NCBI GenBank assembly: GCA_025384855.1
Contig: JALAHT010000006.1
Location: forward strand, 1-53,123
Origin: Luteirhabdus salina
GTDB lineage: Bacteria; Bacteroidota; Bacteroidia; Flavobacteriales; Flavobacteriaceae
Direction of reading: 5' to 3'
DNA: 53,123 nt
A program made the translations under genes and the position numbers. Of the stretch, positions 1 to 9,169 are shown piece by piece. Every line of letters starts with the position of its first letter. Position 1 is the stretch's first letter. The notes under the pieces are model-generated. The model was given only the letters and a program-made list of their open reading frames with translations, was not told where the DNA came from and made no database searches.

Positions 1-2
1 AG

Positions 3-140
3 GTGAGCCCCACCGGGGCGGGCTGGGACGGTACCTACAACGGGGCCCCCCTGCCATCGAGCGACTACTGGTTCAGGGTCGAGTACACCCAGGACGGCGA
101 CGCCAGGGAGTTCAGGGGACATTTTACCTTAAAGCGATAA
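3..140 (+). CDS. T9SS type B sorting domain protein, C-terminal end only
   Basis: The first reading frame is open from the window edge to a TAA at 138-140. It encodes 45 residues with the hallmarks of the gliding motility-associated C-terminal domain (CHU_C / type B sorting domain): a WDGTYNG segment, then LPSSDYWF, and the terminal GHFTLKR. In this family the domain directs export through the outer membrane by the type IX secretion system. The rest of the protein lies outside the window, so its function cannot be told. The first 120 bases are about 69% G+C, far above the genes that follow. A strong terminator lies 24 bases after the stop. Confidence 0.85.
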   Translation: MSPTGAGWDGTYNGAPLPSSDYWFRVEYTQDGDAREFRGHFTLKR

Positions 141-163
141 ATGCTTAAGAGGTGTAAAAAAAT

Positions 164-197
164 AAAAGGCTGTCTTGTACAAGACAGCCTTTTTTTA
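164..197 (+). terminator. Rho-independent terminator of the T9SS type B gene
   Basis: A perfect 24-base palindrome at 167-190 (AGGCTGTCTTG ... CAAGACAGCCT) is followed by a run of seven T. It sits just after the stop at 140. Confidence 0.85.
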
Positions 198-432
198 TGC
201 CATTGACTGATAATTAAATAAAGAACTCCTACTTCAACCAAATGCCTTATTTATGCTATGCAATGAACATGGTCTCCGATTAGACTTAGACGGTATTGAC
301 ATTCCATTAAATTCGGGTCATTTAGTTATCCTAGGACTGCAATCTCATTAAATTGTGCGTGAATAATAGGTACAGATTATTATAGCGAATATTCTTCTTC
401 ATTATAGATTATTGTATATGCATTAAGTATCC
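198..432. other. Gene-free spacer
   Basis: AT-rich sequence between the terminator and the structured repeat. I see no convincing gene. One frame stays open from about 213 to a TAA at 349-351, with no start context; it is discussed among the rejected items. Confidence 0.5.
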
Positions 433-597
433 GCGTTAGGGATAGCAGCGGCATCCTTTTTTTGGGTGGCTTCGAGTACTTCCTTAAGTTTGCCTGCTGG
501 GGGACAGGCTCAGAAAAAACACCAGCCACCCAAAATAAGATATAGCGGATAGCCCGCCATCCAGAGCTGTCTTTTGGCAGCTCTGGAAGGAACGCCC
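433..597 (+). repeat. Structured RNA-like repeat, copy A
   Basis: Closing helix GCGTT (433-437) with AACGC (591-595). Conserved core GGCATCC ... GATATAGCGGATAGCCCG. Arm 2 pairs TTTTGGGTGGC (460-470) with GCCACCCAAAA (525-535). Arm 3 pairs CCAGAGCTG (561-569) with CAGCTCTGG (578-586). The same plan recurs at 15309-15449 and 52535-52633 with compensatory changes. It may belong to the Flavo-1 RNA family known from Flavobacteria, but I cannot confirm the match here. Confidence 0.7.
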
Positions 598-644
598 ATA
601 CATCAATAATGGATTTGTGATTTGTGTTTATTCAATAAAAAGCA

Positions 645-672
645 TAAAAAACCCTGTATCGATGATACAGGG
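645..672 (-). terminator. Terminator of the DUF1573 gene
   Basis: Stem CCCTGTATC (652-660) with GATACAGGG (664-672), followed on the minus strand by six T. It is 28 bases past the DUF1573 stop. Confidence 0.8.
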
Positions 673-700
673 CAATAGTAGTTAGGTATGTAATGATGTA

Positions 701-1099
701 TTACTCCCCTGTTTTTTCTAGAACACTCTGACCTTCTGCCAAGATTGTTCCTTTAATTTTTAACGCTTTTACAGGTTCATCGGCGTTAGAATAAACGGTT
801 ATCGTCTTGCGGATTGGCCCTACACGTTTCGTATCATATTTGACTTTAATAACACCCGTCTCACCAGCGGCAATTGGTCCGTCCGGTTTTTCAGGAACCG
901 TACAACCACAGCTAGATTTCACATCGGTGATTACCAATGGTTCATCTCCAACGTTTGTGAATTCGAAAGAGCGCACGCCGTCACTTCCTTTAGAAATTTC
1001 ACCATAGTCAATGGTTTCCGTCTTAAATTCAAATTTTGCCTGAGCATTGGCAGCAAATCCAATAACGGACACCAACGCAATCATTAGTATTTTTTTCAT
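701..1099 (-). CDS. DUF1573 domain exported protein
   Basis: A 132-residue protein with a clear Sec signal peptide (residues 1-20, ending ANAQ) and a single DUF1573 domain. This is an immunoglobulin-like beta fold related to the MSP/ASPM-type domain. The domain shows the usual SCGCTVP segment (residues 63-69), the FTNVGDEPL strand and the KVKYDTK strand. It is probably periplasmic or surface exposed. Family members are very common in Bacteroidota, but their molecular role is not established. It is transcribed away from valS, with promoter elements at 1121-1152 and its own terminator, so it looks monocistronic. Confidence 0.85.
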   Translation of the reverse strand: MKKILMIALVSVIGFAANAQAKFEFKTETIDYGEISKGSDGVRSFEFTNVGDEPLVITDVKSSCGCTVPEKPDGPIAAGETGVIKVKYDTKRVGPIRKTITVYSNADEPVKALKIKGTILAEGQSVLEKTGE

Positions 1100-1120
1100 A
1101 ATTTCTAATTTTTGGAGTAG

Positions 1121-1152
1121 CTAAAGTAAGTATCTTTCTTACAAACTGCAAA
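1121..1152 (-). promoter_or_regulatory. Promoter of the DUF1573 gene
   Basis: On the minus strand, TTTG (1149-1152), 20 bases, then TACTTTAG (1121-1128), one base off TANNTTTG. The ATG follows 21 bases later. Confidence 0.55.
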
Positions 1153-1165
1153 AGAAGTTATTCAC

Positions 1166-1196
1166 TTTCATAATCTTGCAGTATTAGCTACTTTTG
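1166..1196 (+). promoter_or_regulatory. Promoter of valS
   Basis: TTTC (1166-1169), 19 bases, then TACTTTTG (1189-1196), a good match to the Bacteroidota housekeeping promoter. The in-frame TTG at 1194 lies inside this box and so cannot be the start codon. Confidence 0.7.
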
Positions 1197-1226
1197 CGTA
1201 CTATTTTTCAAAAACCAGACCAAAGT

Positions 1227-3857
1227 ATGGGCGTATCGGCAAAATATACAGCAAAAGACGTTGAATCTAAGTGGTATAACTACTGGATGGAACATGGTTA
1301 TTTTCATTCAGAAGTTGATGATAGGGAAGCCTACACCATTGTTATTCCACCCCCGAATGTTACGGGAGTGCTTCATATGGGGCACATGTTGAATAACACG
1401 ATTCAGGATGTTTTGATACGGCGTGCACGATTAAAAGGTTATAATGCTTGTTGGGTACCGGGAACCGACCATGCTTCCATCGCAACCGAAGCTAAAGTAG
1501 TTGCGAAACTGAAGGAGGAGGGTATATCAAAAGCTGATCTTACTCGTGACGAATTCTTAAAGCACGCATGGGAGTGGACACACAAGCATGGTGGCATTAT
1601 TTTGGAACAATTGAAGAAACTTGGGGCTTCCTGCGATTGGAATCGAACCAAGTTTACCATGGATGACGATATGTCAGCCTCAGTTATCAAGGTTTTTGTC
1701 GATCTCTATAAGAAAGGGCATATTTACCGCGGATATAGAATGGTAAATTGGGATCCGCAGGCGAAAACAACGCTTTCCGATGAGGAGGTTATTTATAGGG
1801 AAACCCAAGGAAAACTATATTATCTAAAGTATAAGATTGAAGGTAGCAACGATACGTTAACGATTGCTACTACGCGTCCCGAAACTATTTTGGGCGATAC
1901 AGCCATTTGTATTAACCCAAACGATGAGCGTTTTACCCATTTGAAAGGGAAAAAAGCAATTGTTCCGATTTGCGATCGCGTGATACCTATTATAGAGGAC
2001 GAATACGTAGATGTGGAGTTCGGTACGGGATGTCTTAAAGTTACACCGGCACACGATGAGAACGATAAAATGCTGGGGGATAAACACAATTTGGAAGTAG
2101 TTGATATTTTCAATGATGATGCTACGCTAAATAGTTATGGCCTGCATTATAAAGGAAAGGACCGTTTTGATGTGCGTCGGGATATCGTAAAGGAATTGGA
2201 CGAACTTGGTATACTTCAAAAGGTTGAAGATTATACCAATAAAGTTGGTACTAGTGAACGTACGGGTGCCGTAATTGAGCCTAAACTTAGCGATCAGTGG
2301 TTTTTGAAGATGAAAGAGCTGGCACAACCCGCATTGGATGCCGTGTTGGATAAAGAAGTTCAGTTGGTGCCCGAGAAATTTATTAATACCTATCGCCATT
2401 GGATGGAAAATGTTCGCGACTGGAACATTAGTCGTCAATTATGGTGGGGTCATCAGATTCCAGCCTACTATTACGGCGATGGCAAAAACGATTTTGTCGT
2501 GGCCGAAACGGCTGAGGAAGCTTTGCGAGAGGCTAGAAAAGCTTCGGGTAACGACAGCTTGCAACTAGAGGATCTTATTCAGGACCCTGATGCATTGGAT
2601 ACTTGGTTTTCATCTTGGTTATGGCCCATTAGCGTATTTAATGGAATCCTAGAACCAGAAAATGATGAGATTCAGTACTACTATCCGACCTGTGATTTGG
2701 TTACCGCCCCGGAGATTCTGTTTTTCTGGGTAGCGAGAATGATCATTGCCGGCTATGAATATCGTGGTGAAAAACCTTTCGAAAGTGTTTATCTAACAGG
2801 GATTGTTCGCGATAAGCAACGACGGAAAATGAGTAAATCTCTTGGTAATTCTCCCGATCCTATCGATTTGATGAATCAGTACGGTGCCGATGGTGTTCGT
2901 GTTGGAATGCTTCTAAGTTCCCCGGCCGGAAATGATTTGATGTTCGATGAAGAGCTCTGTAAGCAGGGGAGTAGTTTTGTAAATAAAATATGGAATGCCT
3001 ATCGTTTGATTGATGGGTGGGAGATTTCTGAAGATTTAGCGCCCTTGGAGACCGAAATGATTTCTTTAAGGTGGTATGAACAAAAATTTCAGAAAGCCTT
3101 ACATGACATTGAAGATCATTTCAGTAAATACCGTATTAGCGACGCCTTAATGAGCAGTTATAAGCTGGTATGGGACGATTTCTGTTCTTGGTTGTTGGAA
3201 ATGGTGAAGCCCGAGTATGGAAAGCCAATGGCTGCTGAAACGCATGCTGCTGTTGTAAAGGCTTTGGAAAATAATTTACGATTGCTTCATCCATTTATTC
3301 CTTTTGTCTCTGAGGAAATATGGCAGCATATTAAAGAGCGGTCAACAAAAGAAGCCCTTATTGTAGCTAAATGGCCAGCATTGGAATCGTATGATGAAGA
3401 ACTTATTGAAGCATTCGATTTTGCTTCTGAGGTGATTTCAGGTATACGAACCATACGAAAAGAAAAGAATATTTCATTTAAGGAAACAATTGCACTTTCA
3501 GTTCTAAATGAGGAAAAGATGGCACCTACCTTTGATGCCGTTATCCAGAAAATGGGGAATCTTTCTTCCTTATCCTATAGCGATGAAGCAATCGAGGGCG
3601 CATTAACCTTTCGCGTGAAGTCCAATGAGTATTTCGTTCCAATTGAAGGAGCCATCGATGTGGAGGCCGAAATCGGCAAGTTGAAGGAAGAGCTTTCCTA
3701 TACTAAAGGATTTTTGAAAAGTGTTCAGGGAAAATTGAAAAATGAGCGCTTTGTTAATAACGCTCCCGAAAAAGTTGTTGAAATCGAGCGGAAAAAAGAG
3801 GCGGATGCCTTGGCGAAGATTGAAACCTTGAAAAAGAGTTTGGCTTCACTTCAGTAG
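1227..3857 (+). CDS. valS: Valine--tRNA ligase
   Basis: Cytoplasmic class I aminoacyl-tRNA synthetase that charges tRNA-Val and edits misactivated threonine. The 876 residues show the HIGH-type motif as HMGH (about residues 50-53) after PPPNVTG, the KMSKS motif at about 534-538, the editing insertion with [10 protein letters not shown], and the C-terminal coiled-coil tRNA arm (about 810-876, rich in K and E) that marks bacterial ValRS. The ATG at 1227 is chosen because the promoter box ends at 1196 and [13 protein letters not shown] matches the family N-terminus. No terminator is evident before the small gene at 3963. Confidence 0.97.
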   Translation: MGVSAKYTAKDVESKWYNYWMEHGYFHSEVDDREAYTIVIPPPNVTGVLHMGHMLNNTIQDVLIRRARLKGYNACWVPGTDHASIATEAKVVAKLKEEGISKADLTRDEFLKHAWEWTHKHGGIILEQLKKLGASCDWNRTKFTMDDDMSASVIKVFVDLYKKGHIYRGYRMVNWDPQAKTTLSDEEVIYRETQGKLYYLKYKIEGSNDTLTIATTRPETILGDTAICINPNDERFTHLKGKKAIVPICDRVIPIIEDEYVDVEFGTGCLKVTPAHDENDKMLGDKHNLEVVDIFNDDATLNSYGLHYKGKDRFDVRRDIVKELDELGILQKVEDYTNKVGTSERTGAVIEPKLSDQWFLKMKELAQPALDAVLDKEVQLVPEKFINTYRHWMENVRDWNISRQLWWGHQIPAYYYGDGKNDFVVAETAEEALREARKASGNDSLQLEDLIQDPDALDTWFSSWLWPISVFNGILEPENDEIQYYYPTCDLVTAPEILFFWVARMIIAGYEYRGEKPFESVYLTGIVRDKQRRKMSKSLGNSPDPIDLMNQYGADGVRVGMLLSSPAGNDLMFDEELCKQGSSFVNKIWNAYRLIDGWEISEDLAPLETEMISLRWYEQKFQKALHDIEDHFSKYRISDALMSSYKLVWDDFCSWLLEMVKPEYGKPMAAETHAAVVKALENNLRLLHPFIPFVSEEIWQHIKERSTKEALIVAKWPALESYDEELIEAFDFASEVISGIRTIRKEKNISFKETIALSVLNEEKMAPTFDAVIQKMGNLSSLSYSDEAIEGALTFRVKSNEYFVPIEGAIDVEAEIGKLKEELSYTKGFLKSVQGKLKNERFVNNAPEKVVEIERKKEADALAKIETLKKSLASLQ

Positions 3858-3962
3858 AAAATCCCTAATCATCTGGTTAAATTCTCTTAAAAACCCTTAA
3901 ATCCACGTTAATTTCAGGTAGCTCCCTGTTTAGCAGTCGTAATTTCCATAAAGATCAAAATT

Positions 3963-4205
3963 ATGGATCAAGCAACGTATGACAGGATGCAAGGGATGTT
4001 GAACAAGCTAGAGGACATCAAGAATAGCCAAGCCAGTATTTTGGATAAGATTAATCATGTTATCACAGATTTATTTCAGCATCCTGATAAGGATCTAGAA
4101 AAAGCCATGGAAAGTGCACACGAGCGTGCGTCGGCGATTGTTGAAAAAATCAACGAGGCGATAGACGATTACGAAATCAAGTTTAACAAGGCGCAGCAGG
4201 AATAG
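3963..4205 (+). CDS. Small alpha-helical hypothetical protein
   Basis: An 80-residue soluble protein of unknown function. It has no signal peptide or membrane segment. The sequence is almost entirely helix-favouring with heptad-like hydrophobic spacing (MLNKLEDIKNSQASILDKI, then AIVEKINEAIDDYEIKF), so it probably forms a coiled coil or helical hairpin. It lies 105 bases after valS and converges on the acyl-CoA-binding protein gene, with 5 bases between the two stops. The start ATG follows an A-rich stretch typical of Bacteroidota initiation sites. I do not recognise the family. Confidence 0.7.
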   Translation: MDQATYDRMQGMLNKLEDIKNSQASILDKINHVITDLFQHPDKDLEKAMESAHERASAIVEKINEAIDDYEIKFNKAQQE

Positions 4206-4210
4206 AAGTG

Positions 4211-4477
4211 TTACTTTCGATATAAAAAGTAGTGGTTAACGGTTTCAATATATTTTCGTTTCGCTTCTTCTGCGTTCATTTCGGGTGTTTGAAACAGTGC
4301 ATTTATCTTAAAGGCAGAAATGAGTGGATTGCTTCCGCTAGGTCTGTCATCGTCGCCAGTAGCTCGTTTATAATAAGCATATAGTCGTAGCAGAACGTCG
4401 GCAGGAAATGGCTCTTCGTGGTTGTTGATGCTTTCAACCGCATTTTCAAAAGCAATATCCAATTCTTCCGGCGTCAT
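4211..4477 (-). CDS. Acyl-CoA-binding protein
   Basis: An 88-residue cytoplasmic ACBP-fold protein that should bind long-chain acyl-CoA esters. It shows the family signatures: LRLYAYYKRATGDD (the YxLYKQAT-type acyl-CoA pocket), then FKINALFQ in place of the usual KWDAW region, and EEAKRKYIETV near the C-terminus. The ATG at 4477 leaves 4 bases after the psd stop; a longer frame to 4510 would overlap psd by 29 bases. It is the last gene of the cdsA-psd operon, which fits a role in supplying acyl chains for phospholipid synthesis. Confidence 0.85.
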   Translation of the reverse strand: MTPEELDIAFENAVESINNHEEPFPADVLLRLYAYYKRATGDDDRPSGSNPLISAFKINALFQTPEMNAEEAKRKYIETVNHYFLYRK

Positions 4478-4481
4478 AAGA

Positions 4482-5132
4482 TTATTTTGATGCAAGTATG
4501 GTGATACCACCTTTTACCTTATCATTCAGCTTTACAGACACTTCAGCATCCAAAGGAAGTAATACATCTACACGGGATCCAAATTTTATGAATCCGCTGT
4601 CGCTTGCTTGCGCCACGTCGCTTCCTTCGTCCGCATAGTTTACGATTCGTTTGGCCATTGCGCCGGCGATTTGACGGTGCAATACTTCACCAAACTCTTT
4701 CGACTTCACTACGACGGTAGTTCGTTCATTTTCTTCTGAAGATTTGGGATGCCATGCCACCAGATATTTCCCTGGATGATATTTGCTATAAACAACTTCA
4801 CCTCCAACAGGATAGCGGGTAACGTGCACATTTAGGGGCGACATAAAAACCGAAATTTGAAGTCGTTTATCCTTGAAGTATTCTTTTTCAAAAACCTCTT
4901 CAATGACCACCACTTTACCATCTACCGGAGAGAGTACATGCTTTTCTTCTAGTGAAAATGCACGTTTCGGATTTCTAAAAAATTGTAGAATCAATATCAA
5001 CAGAATGATTAAGGCGATGATAATTCCACCTTTGATAACGGAATTCTCTACAAAGTAGTTGGCAACCAAGCTCAAGACGATGCAAGAGACCAAGGCTATT
5101 AAAATTATTTTATGTCCTTCTTTATGAAACAT
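4482..5132 (-). CDS. psd: Phosphatidylserine decarboxylase proenzyme
   Basis: Makes phosphatidylethanolamine from phosphatidylserine at the inner membrane. The 216-residue length and two N-terminal membrane segments (about 8-26 and 31-51) match the short, archaetidylserine-decarboxylase-like class of Psd. The self-cleavage site that creates the pyruvoyl group is G185-S186 (KFGSRVDV). The conserved VHVTRYP segment is at about 102-108 and the conserved LSPVDG at about 67-72. The gene start overlaps the end of cdsA by 11 bases, so the two are probably translationally coupled. Confidence 0.95.
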   Translation of the reverse strand: MFHKEGHKIILIALVSCIVLSLVANYFVENSVIKGGIIIALIILLILILQFFRNPKRAFSLEEKHVLSPVDGKVVVIEEVFEKEYFKDKRLQISVFMSPLNVHVTRYPVGGEVVYSKYHPGKYLVAWHPKSSEENERTTVVVKSKEFGEVLHRQIAGAMAKRIVNYADEGSDVAQASDSGFIKFGSRVDVLLPLDAEVSVKLNDKVKGGITILASK

Positions 5133-5925
5133 TTTTTAGTATTAATAGGAAAGCATACATGAAAGGCGCCGCATACACAATACTGTCAAGTCGATCATAC
5201 AATCCACCATGCCCTGGCATTAAAACACCACTATCTTTCACGCCTGCTTGACGTTTAAACTTCGACTGAATTAAATCGCCTATGGTTCCAAAAATGGAAG
5301 CTATTATGGCCAATCCAATCCAGGAAACCAATGATAATTGGTCCCATAGCTTAAAGATAACAAATGCTCCCAAGATAGCCCCGAGAAGTCCGCCTATAAA
5401 TCCTTCCACCGTTTTCTTAGGTGAAATACGTTCTAGCAGCTTATGCTTTCCGAAGTTTTTGCCTATTAAATATGCAAAACTGTCGTTACACCAAATGAGA
5501 ATAAAACAGCTGACGACGATTTTGGGCGAAAATTTCTCATCAATGTATGGTAGTAATGTTATGAATACGAAGCCACTTATTAGATAGAGGATAATAGCCA
5601 CATATTTCTTCTTTTCAAACATCGGGATTTTACTCACCCACAATACATCCTTTAGTAGGAATAGATTGACGAAGCCGCATAAAATGAGTAGCAGGTATAC
5701 GGCGTTAATGTCGAAAATTTCGTAGCTAAAGAAATACAGAAAACCGATTAATAGAAAATACGCGAGATAACTAGTAAGATGAATAAGCTTTAAAAATTCA
5801 CTTAGGGTAATTATTCCTAGTACTAGGAAAAGGCCCATAAACCAATCGCGCGAGGTGAACATACTAAGCATGACTATCGAGATATATAACAGCCCCGATA
5901 GGGATCGCACGACAAGTTCCTTCAT
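5122..5925 (-). CDS. cdsA: Phosphatidate cytidylyltransferase
   Basis: Integral inner-membrane enzyme that makes CDP-diacylglycerol from CTP and phosphatidic acid. The 267 residues carry many hydrophobic spans and the full CDP-diglyceride synthetase signature at about 221-247: SKFKRQAGVKDSG followed by PGHGGLYDRLD. An upstream ISPKKTVEGFIGG segment (about 167-179) is also typical. It lies 3 bases after the LUD gene and overlaps psd, so the CDP-DAG and PE steps are made from one message. Confidence 0.96.
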   Translation of the reverse strand: MKELVVRSLSGLLYISIVMLSMFTSRDWFMGLFLVLGIITLSEFLKLIHLTSYLAYFLLIGFLYFFSYEIFDINAVYLLLILCGFVNLFLLKDVLWVSKIPMFEKKKYVAIILYLISGFVFITLLPYIDEKFSPKIVVSCFILIWCNDSFAYLIGKNFGKHKLLERISPKKTVEGFIGGLLGAILGAFVIFKLWDQLSLVSWIGLAIIASIFGTIGDLIQSKFKRQAGVKDSGVLMPGHGGLYDRLDSIVYAAPFMYAFLLILKNVS

Positions 5926-5928
5926 AAA

Positions 5929-6534
5929 TTACAGGTCTTCCAAGAGCAACAAATATAGGTTTTTTGTGGTACTTCCATAGCTCATGAAGTCCTTTTCTTT
6001 GTCGCTTTCAAAATCCTGGATGGTCGTAATATTGGTCGGAATATGTTTTGGGTTTCTGTTTTTTATGATACGAAGGCCTTCGCTTATCGTTTCAACCAGC
6101 TGACTTGTAGTTGCGAAGATGATGAAATTAGAAGGGAACTCGCTTAGCTTTTTTTCCTTAATTTGGTTTGAACAGAGCAAGATGGAGCCGTTTTTTCCCA
6201 CCAAAGATTCACAAGTAGATAAGAAAAATGCAGCGCGTGGATTTATTCCAAAGGAAAGGTTGAAGCCATTAAAACGCTCTTTTAATTGTTCGTTAATACA
6301 AAAGGCTTCTTGTTCATACCAATCATTTTCCAAGAGGATATTATCAAAGGCTTCCAATACTTCATCCATATTCTCGCAGTATAGGAACTTTCCGCCATTT
6401 TTGTTGAAGTTGTATGTAAACCTTTCGTCTACGGGTAGTTTCTCTTCAGGATAATATTTGCTTGTGTCAGCGTCTTTTTTAGCATCGTCTGACTTATTCT
6501 TCTTGGGGTTTAGAAGTCTTCTAAAGAGACTCAT
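5929..6534 (-). CDS. LUD domain protein (LutC/YkgG-like)
   Basis: A 201-residue protein with a lysine-rich N-terminal tail (about 1-25) followed by a LUD domain. Visible family features are the FGINPRAAFFLSTCESLVG segment, then NGSILLCSNQIKEKKLSEFPSNFIIFATTSQLV. LUD domains are named for the lactate utilisation proteins LutB/LutC. No lutA or lutB lies nearby and this copy has no iron-sulfur cysteine cluster, so lactate oxidation is not implied. It sits between ftsH and cdsA, an arrangement I believe is common in Bacteroidota. The function is open. Confidence 0.75.
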   Translation of the reverse strand: MSLFRRLLNPKKNKSDDAKKDADTSKYYPEEKLPVDERFTYNFNKNGGKFLYCENMDEVLEAFDNILLENDWYEQEAFCINEQLKERFNGFNLSFGINPRAAFFLSTCESLVGKNGSILLCSNQIKEKKLSEFPSNFIIFATTSQLVETISEGLRIIKNRNPKHIPTNITTIQDFESDKEKDFMSYGSTTKNLYLLLLEDL

Positions 6535-6643
6535 TAATTGAGGAAATTCAAATTCTTATTGCGATTACATTCAAATATATGAATTTAAAGGAAGTGTTCG
6601 AGATAAATAAACCCTTCTTTGCCTAACAACGCGAAAAAACAAC

Positions 6644-8701
6644 TTATGTTGTAGCTATTTTTTCGGTTTCATTCCCGTCTTGGGTAGTATCGTCGTCCTG
6701 ATCCTTTTCTTCATTTTTCTCTTCACCGTTACTCGAGGAGGTGGATTCTCCAAGTGTAACATGTTCTTTCTTCTTAAACGGTCGTTCTCCGAAGATACGT
6801 TCTAAGCTTTCCTTGAAAATAACTTCTTTCTCGAGCAATTCATCGGCCAATTCTTTCAGTTTTTCCTTATTGTCCTCTAAAAGTTTAATGGCACGCTGGT
6901 ATTGTTTTTCCACCAGGCTTGAAATCTCTTTATCGATTAACTCCGCCGTTTTCTCACTGTAAGGTTTGTTGAAGTTGTATTCAGATTGGCCACTCGAATC
7001 GTAATATGTAAGATTCCCAATTTGATCGTTCAGACCATAAATGGTAACCATGGCCCGAGCCTGTTTGGTGATTTTTTCCAAATCGCTTAGGGCACCTGTT
7101 GAAATTTTATCGAACATCACCTTTTCAGCGGCACGGCCACCTAACGCGGCACACATTTCGTCCAACATCTGTTCTGGCCTAACAATTAAGCGCTCTTCAG
7201 GTAAATACCAAGCAGCACCAAGCGATTGTCCTCTAGGTACGATGGTAACCTTCACCAATGGCGCAGCATGCTCTAACATCCAGCTAACCGTTGCATGGCC
7301 GGCTTCGTGAACCGCAATAGCCTCTTTTTCTTCAGGTGTAATAATTTTGTTTTTCTTCTCTAGCCCACCAACAATACGATCTACAGCATCTAAGAAGTCT
7401 TGTTTACTGATGTTCTTCTTGCCTTTTCTAGCGGCTATCAGTGCAGCTTCGTTACAAACATTGGCAATGTCGGCACCCGAGAAGCCCGGTGTTTGCTTTG
7501 CTAGGAAATCGGTGTCTAGAGAATCGTCAATTTTTAACGGACGAATATGCACCTCGAAAATTTCTTTGCGCTCACGAACATCTGGAAGGTCGACGTAAAT
7601 CTGACGATCGAAACGACCGGCACGCATCAAGGCTTTATCCAATACATCGGCACGGTTGGTTGCGGCCAGCACGATTACATTTGTATTGGTGCCGAAACCG
7701 TCCATTTCGGTTAATAATTGGTTAAGCGTATTCTCCCGCTCATCATTCGATCCGGAGAAATTGCTTTTACCTCTAGCACGTCCAATGGCATCTATCTCAT
7801 CGATAAAGATGATGGAAGGCGATTTTTCTTTTGCTTGTTTAAAAAGGTCGCGTACCCTTGAGGCACCTACACCTACGAACATTTCAACAAAGTCGGATCC
7901 TGAAAGTGAAAAGAACGGTACTTTTGCCTCTCCCGCCACTGCTTTTGCCAATAAGGTTTTACCTGTTCCTGGAGGTCCTACCAATAAGGCACCTTTCGGA
8001 ATTTTTCCTCCAAGTGAGGTGTATTTGTCGGGGTTTTTCAGGAAATCGACAATCTCTTGGACTTCTTCCTTGGCACCTTCAAGTCCAGCAACATCCTTAA
8101 AGCTTGTCTTAACATCGGTTTTTTCGTCGAACAGCTTTGCTTTCGATTTTCCAATATTAAATATTTGTCCGCCAGCACCCCCGGCACCACCGGATGACAT
8201 TCGGCGCATGATGTAGATCCAAATTGCGATGATAACGATGAATGGCAGCAATGACCATAGGATTTCACCCCAAAGATTGCTCTCGGTTTCCCATACCAAT
8301 TGGGTGTCCAGATTATACTGTTCCTTTATTTCATTAATGTCATTTTCAAAATTCTGAAGGTCACCAAACTCGAATTGGTAAGCGGGATCGTTTGGTCCCG
8401 GTTGGAAAATAGCAGGGGTATCTTTCCTTGCATGCACTTCTTTTTGTCGTGCCTCTTCCGTAAGGAAAACTTTCGCCAATTTTTGGTTGACAATCTTTAC
8501 TTTCTTAACATCGCCATCGCGAAGAAACTTTTCAAATTCTGTTTGGGTAGTTTTGGGTGCTTCAGACCAGCTGCCGCCACCAAAGAAATTAATTCCGAGG
8601 AAAATCAAGAAGATCGCGGCATAAATCCAATAAGCGCTGAATTTAGGTTTCCGTCGATCCGGTTTATTGTTGTTATTGTTATCCTTATTATTAGGAGCCA
8701 T
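6644..8701 (-). CDS. ftsH: ATP-dependent zinc metalloprotease FtsH
   Basis: Membrane-anchored AAA+ protease that degrades damaged membrane proteins and regulatory proteins. The 685 residues show two membrane segments (about 21-41 and 146-166) flanking a periplasmic domain, Walker A GPPGTGKT at 242-249, Walker B IIFIDE at 297-302, the second region of homology ending in AGRFDR at 361-366, and the zinc site HEAGH at 465-469. The C-terminal tail is acidic and low in complexity. It follows rsfS by 14 bases in the same operon. Confidence 0.98.
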   Translation of the reverse strand: MAPNNKDNNNNNKPDRRKPKFSAYWIYAAIFLIFLGINFFGGGSWSEAPKTTQTEFEKFLRDGDVKKVKIVNQKLAKVFLTEEARQKEVHARKDTPAIFQPGPNDPAYQFEFGDLQNFENDINEIKEQYNLDTQLVWETESNLWGEILWSLLPFIVIIAIWIYIMRRMSSGGAGGAGGQIFNIGKSKAKLFDEKTDVKTSFKDVAGLEGAKEEVQEIVDFLKNPDKYTSLGGKIPKGALLVGPPGTGKTLLAKAVAGEAKVPFFSLSGSDFVEMFVGVGASRVRDLFKQAKEKSPSIIFIDEIDAIGRARGKSNFSGSNDERENTLNQLLTEMDGFGTNTNVIVLAATNRADVLDKALMRAGRFDRQIYVDLPDVRERKEIFEVHIRPLKIDDSLDTDFLAKQTPGFSGADIANVCNEAALIAARKGKKNISKQDFLDAVDRIVGGLEKKNKIITPEEKEAIAVHEAGHATVSWMLEHAAPLVKVTIVPRGQSLGAAWYLPEERLIVRPEQMLDEMCAALGGRAAEKVMFDKISTGALSDLEKITKQARAMVTIYGLNDQIGNLTYYDSSGQSEYNFNKPYSEKTAELIDKEISSLVEKQYQRAIKLLEDNKEKLKELADELLEKEVIFKESLERIFGERPFKKKEHVTLGESTSSSNGEEKNEEKDQDDDTTQDGNETEKIATT

Positions 8702-8715
8702 AGGGAGTCGTTTCT

Positions 8716-9087
8716 TTAAATAGTCGTTTCAATTTTCACAGATTTAGCATCGCCCCAGAGCCCTTCGATATCGTAGAACTCGCGGATATGCTTTTGAAAT
8801 ACATGTACCACCACGTGCACAAAGTCCATAAGGACCCATTCAGCATTTTCGCTGCCTTCTACGTGCCATGGTTTTTCATGTAAAGACTTGCTAACGGCTT
8901 TTTGTACAGAATTTACAATTGCCTTCACTTGGGTGTTGGAGGTACCGTTGCAGATTACAAAATAGTCGCAAACGGTGTTTTCGATATCCCTAAGATCCAA
9001 TATTTCAATATCTTGACCCTTAACATCATCAATCCCCTTCAGTATATGCGTTATAAGCTGATCTGTTTCTTTTTCTCTTTTCGACAT
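8716..9087 (-). CDS. rsfS: Ribosomal silencing factor RsfS
   Basis: A 123-residue RsfS/Iojap-family protein. These bind ribosomal protein L14 on the 50S subunit and block subunit joining when translation must be reduced. Family segments seen are ILDLRDIENTVCDYFVICNG, the WHVEGSENAEWVLMDF stretch, and HVFQKHIREFYDIEGLW. It is the first gene of the rsfS-ftsH-LUD-cdsA-psd-ACBP operon, with a promoter box at 9106-9113 leaving a leader of about 15 bases. Confidence 0.95.
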   Translation of the reverse strand: MSKREKETDQLITHILKGIDDVKGQDIEILDLRDIENTVCDYFVICNGTSNTQVKAIVNSVQKAVSKSLHEKPWHVEGSENAEWVLMDFVHVVVHVFQKHIREFYDIEGLWGDAKSVKIETTI

Positions 9088-9105
9088 TCAATCTTTTAAT
9101 TTACG

Positions 9106-9113
9106 CAAAGTTA
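9106..9113 (-). promoter_or_regulatory. Promoter -7 box of the rsfS operon
   Basis: TAACTTTG on the minus strand matches TANNTTTG, 18 bases before the rsfS ATG. Confidence 0.6.
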
Positions 9114-9169
9114 TTACTTTTTTGTTTCTTGCAGCGCTAATTGCGTCCTTAACACCTTATAATTTACAG

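Noticed and set aside
213-351. A 46-codon open frame ending in a plausible peptide (LDLDGIDIPLNSGHLVILGL) before TAA at 349-351
   Set aside because: No start codon context, no promoter, short, and no family recognised. It could be a gene remnant but chance is as likely.
7656-8216. A 186-residue open frame opposite the ftsH ATPase domain
   Set aside because: Antisense to strongly conserved FtsH motifs; serine- and proline-rich composition typical of shadow frames.
8300-8719. A 139-residue open frame opposite ftsH
   Set aside because: It is the reverse strand of a well-supported ftsH gene, has no family features, and covers the ftsH membrane segments in antisense.
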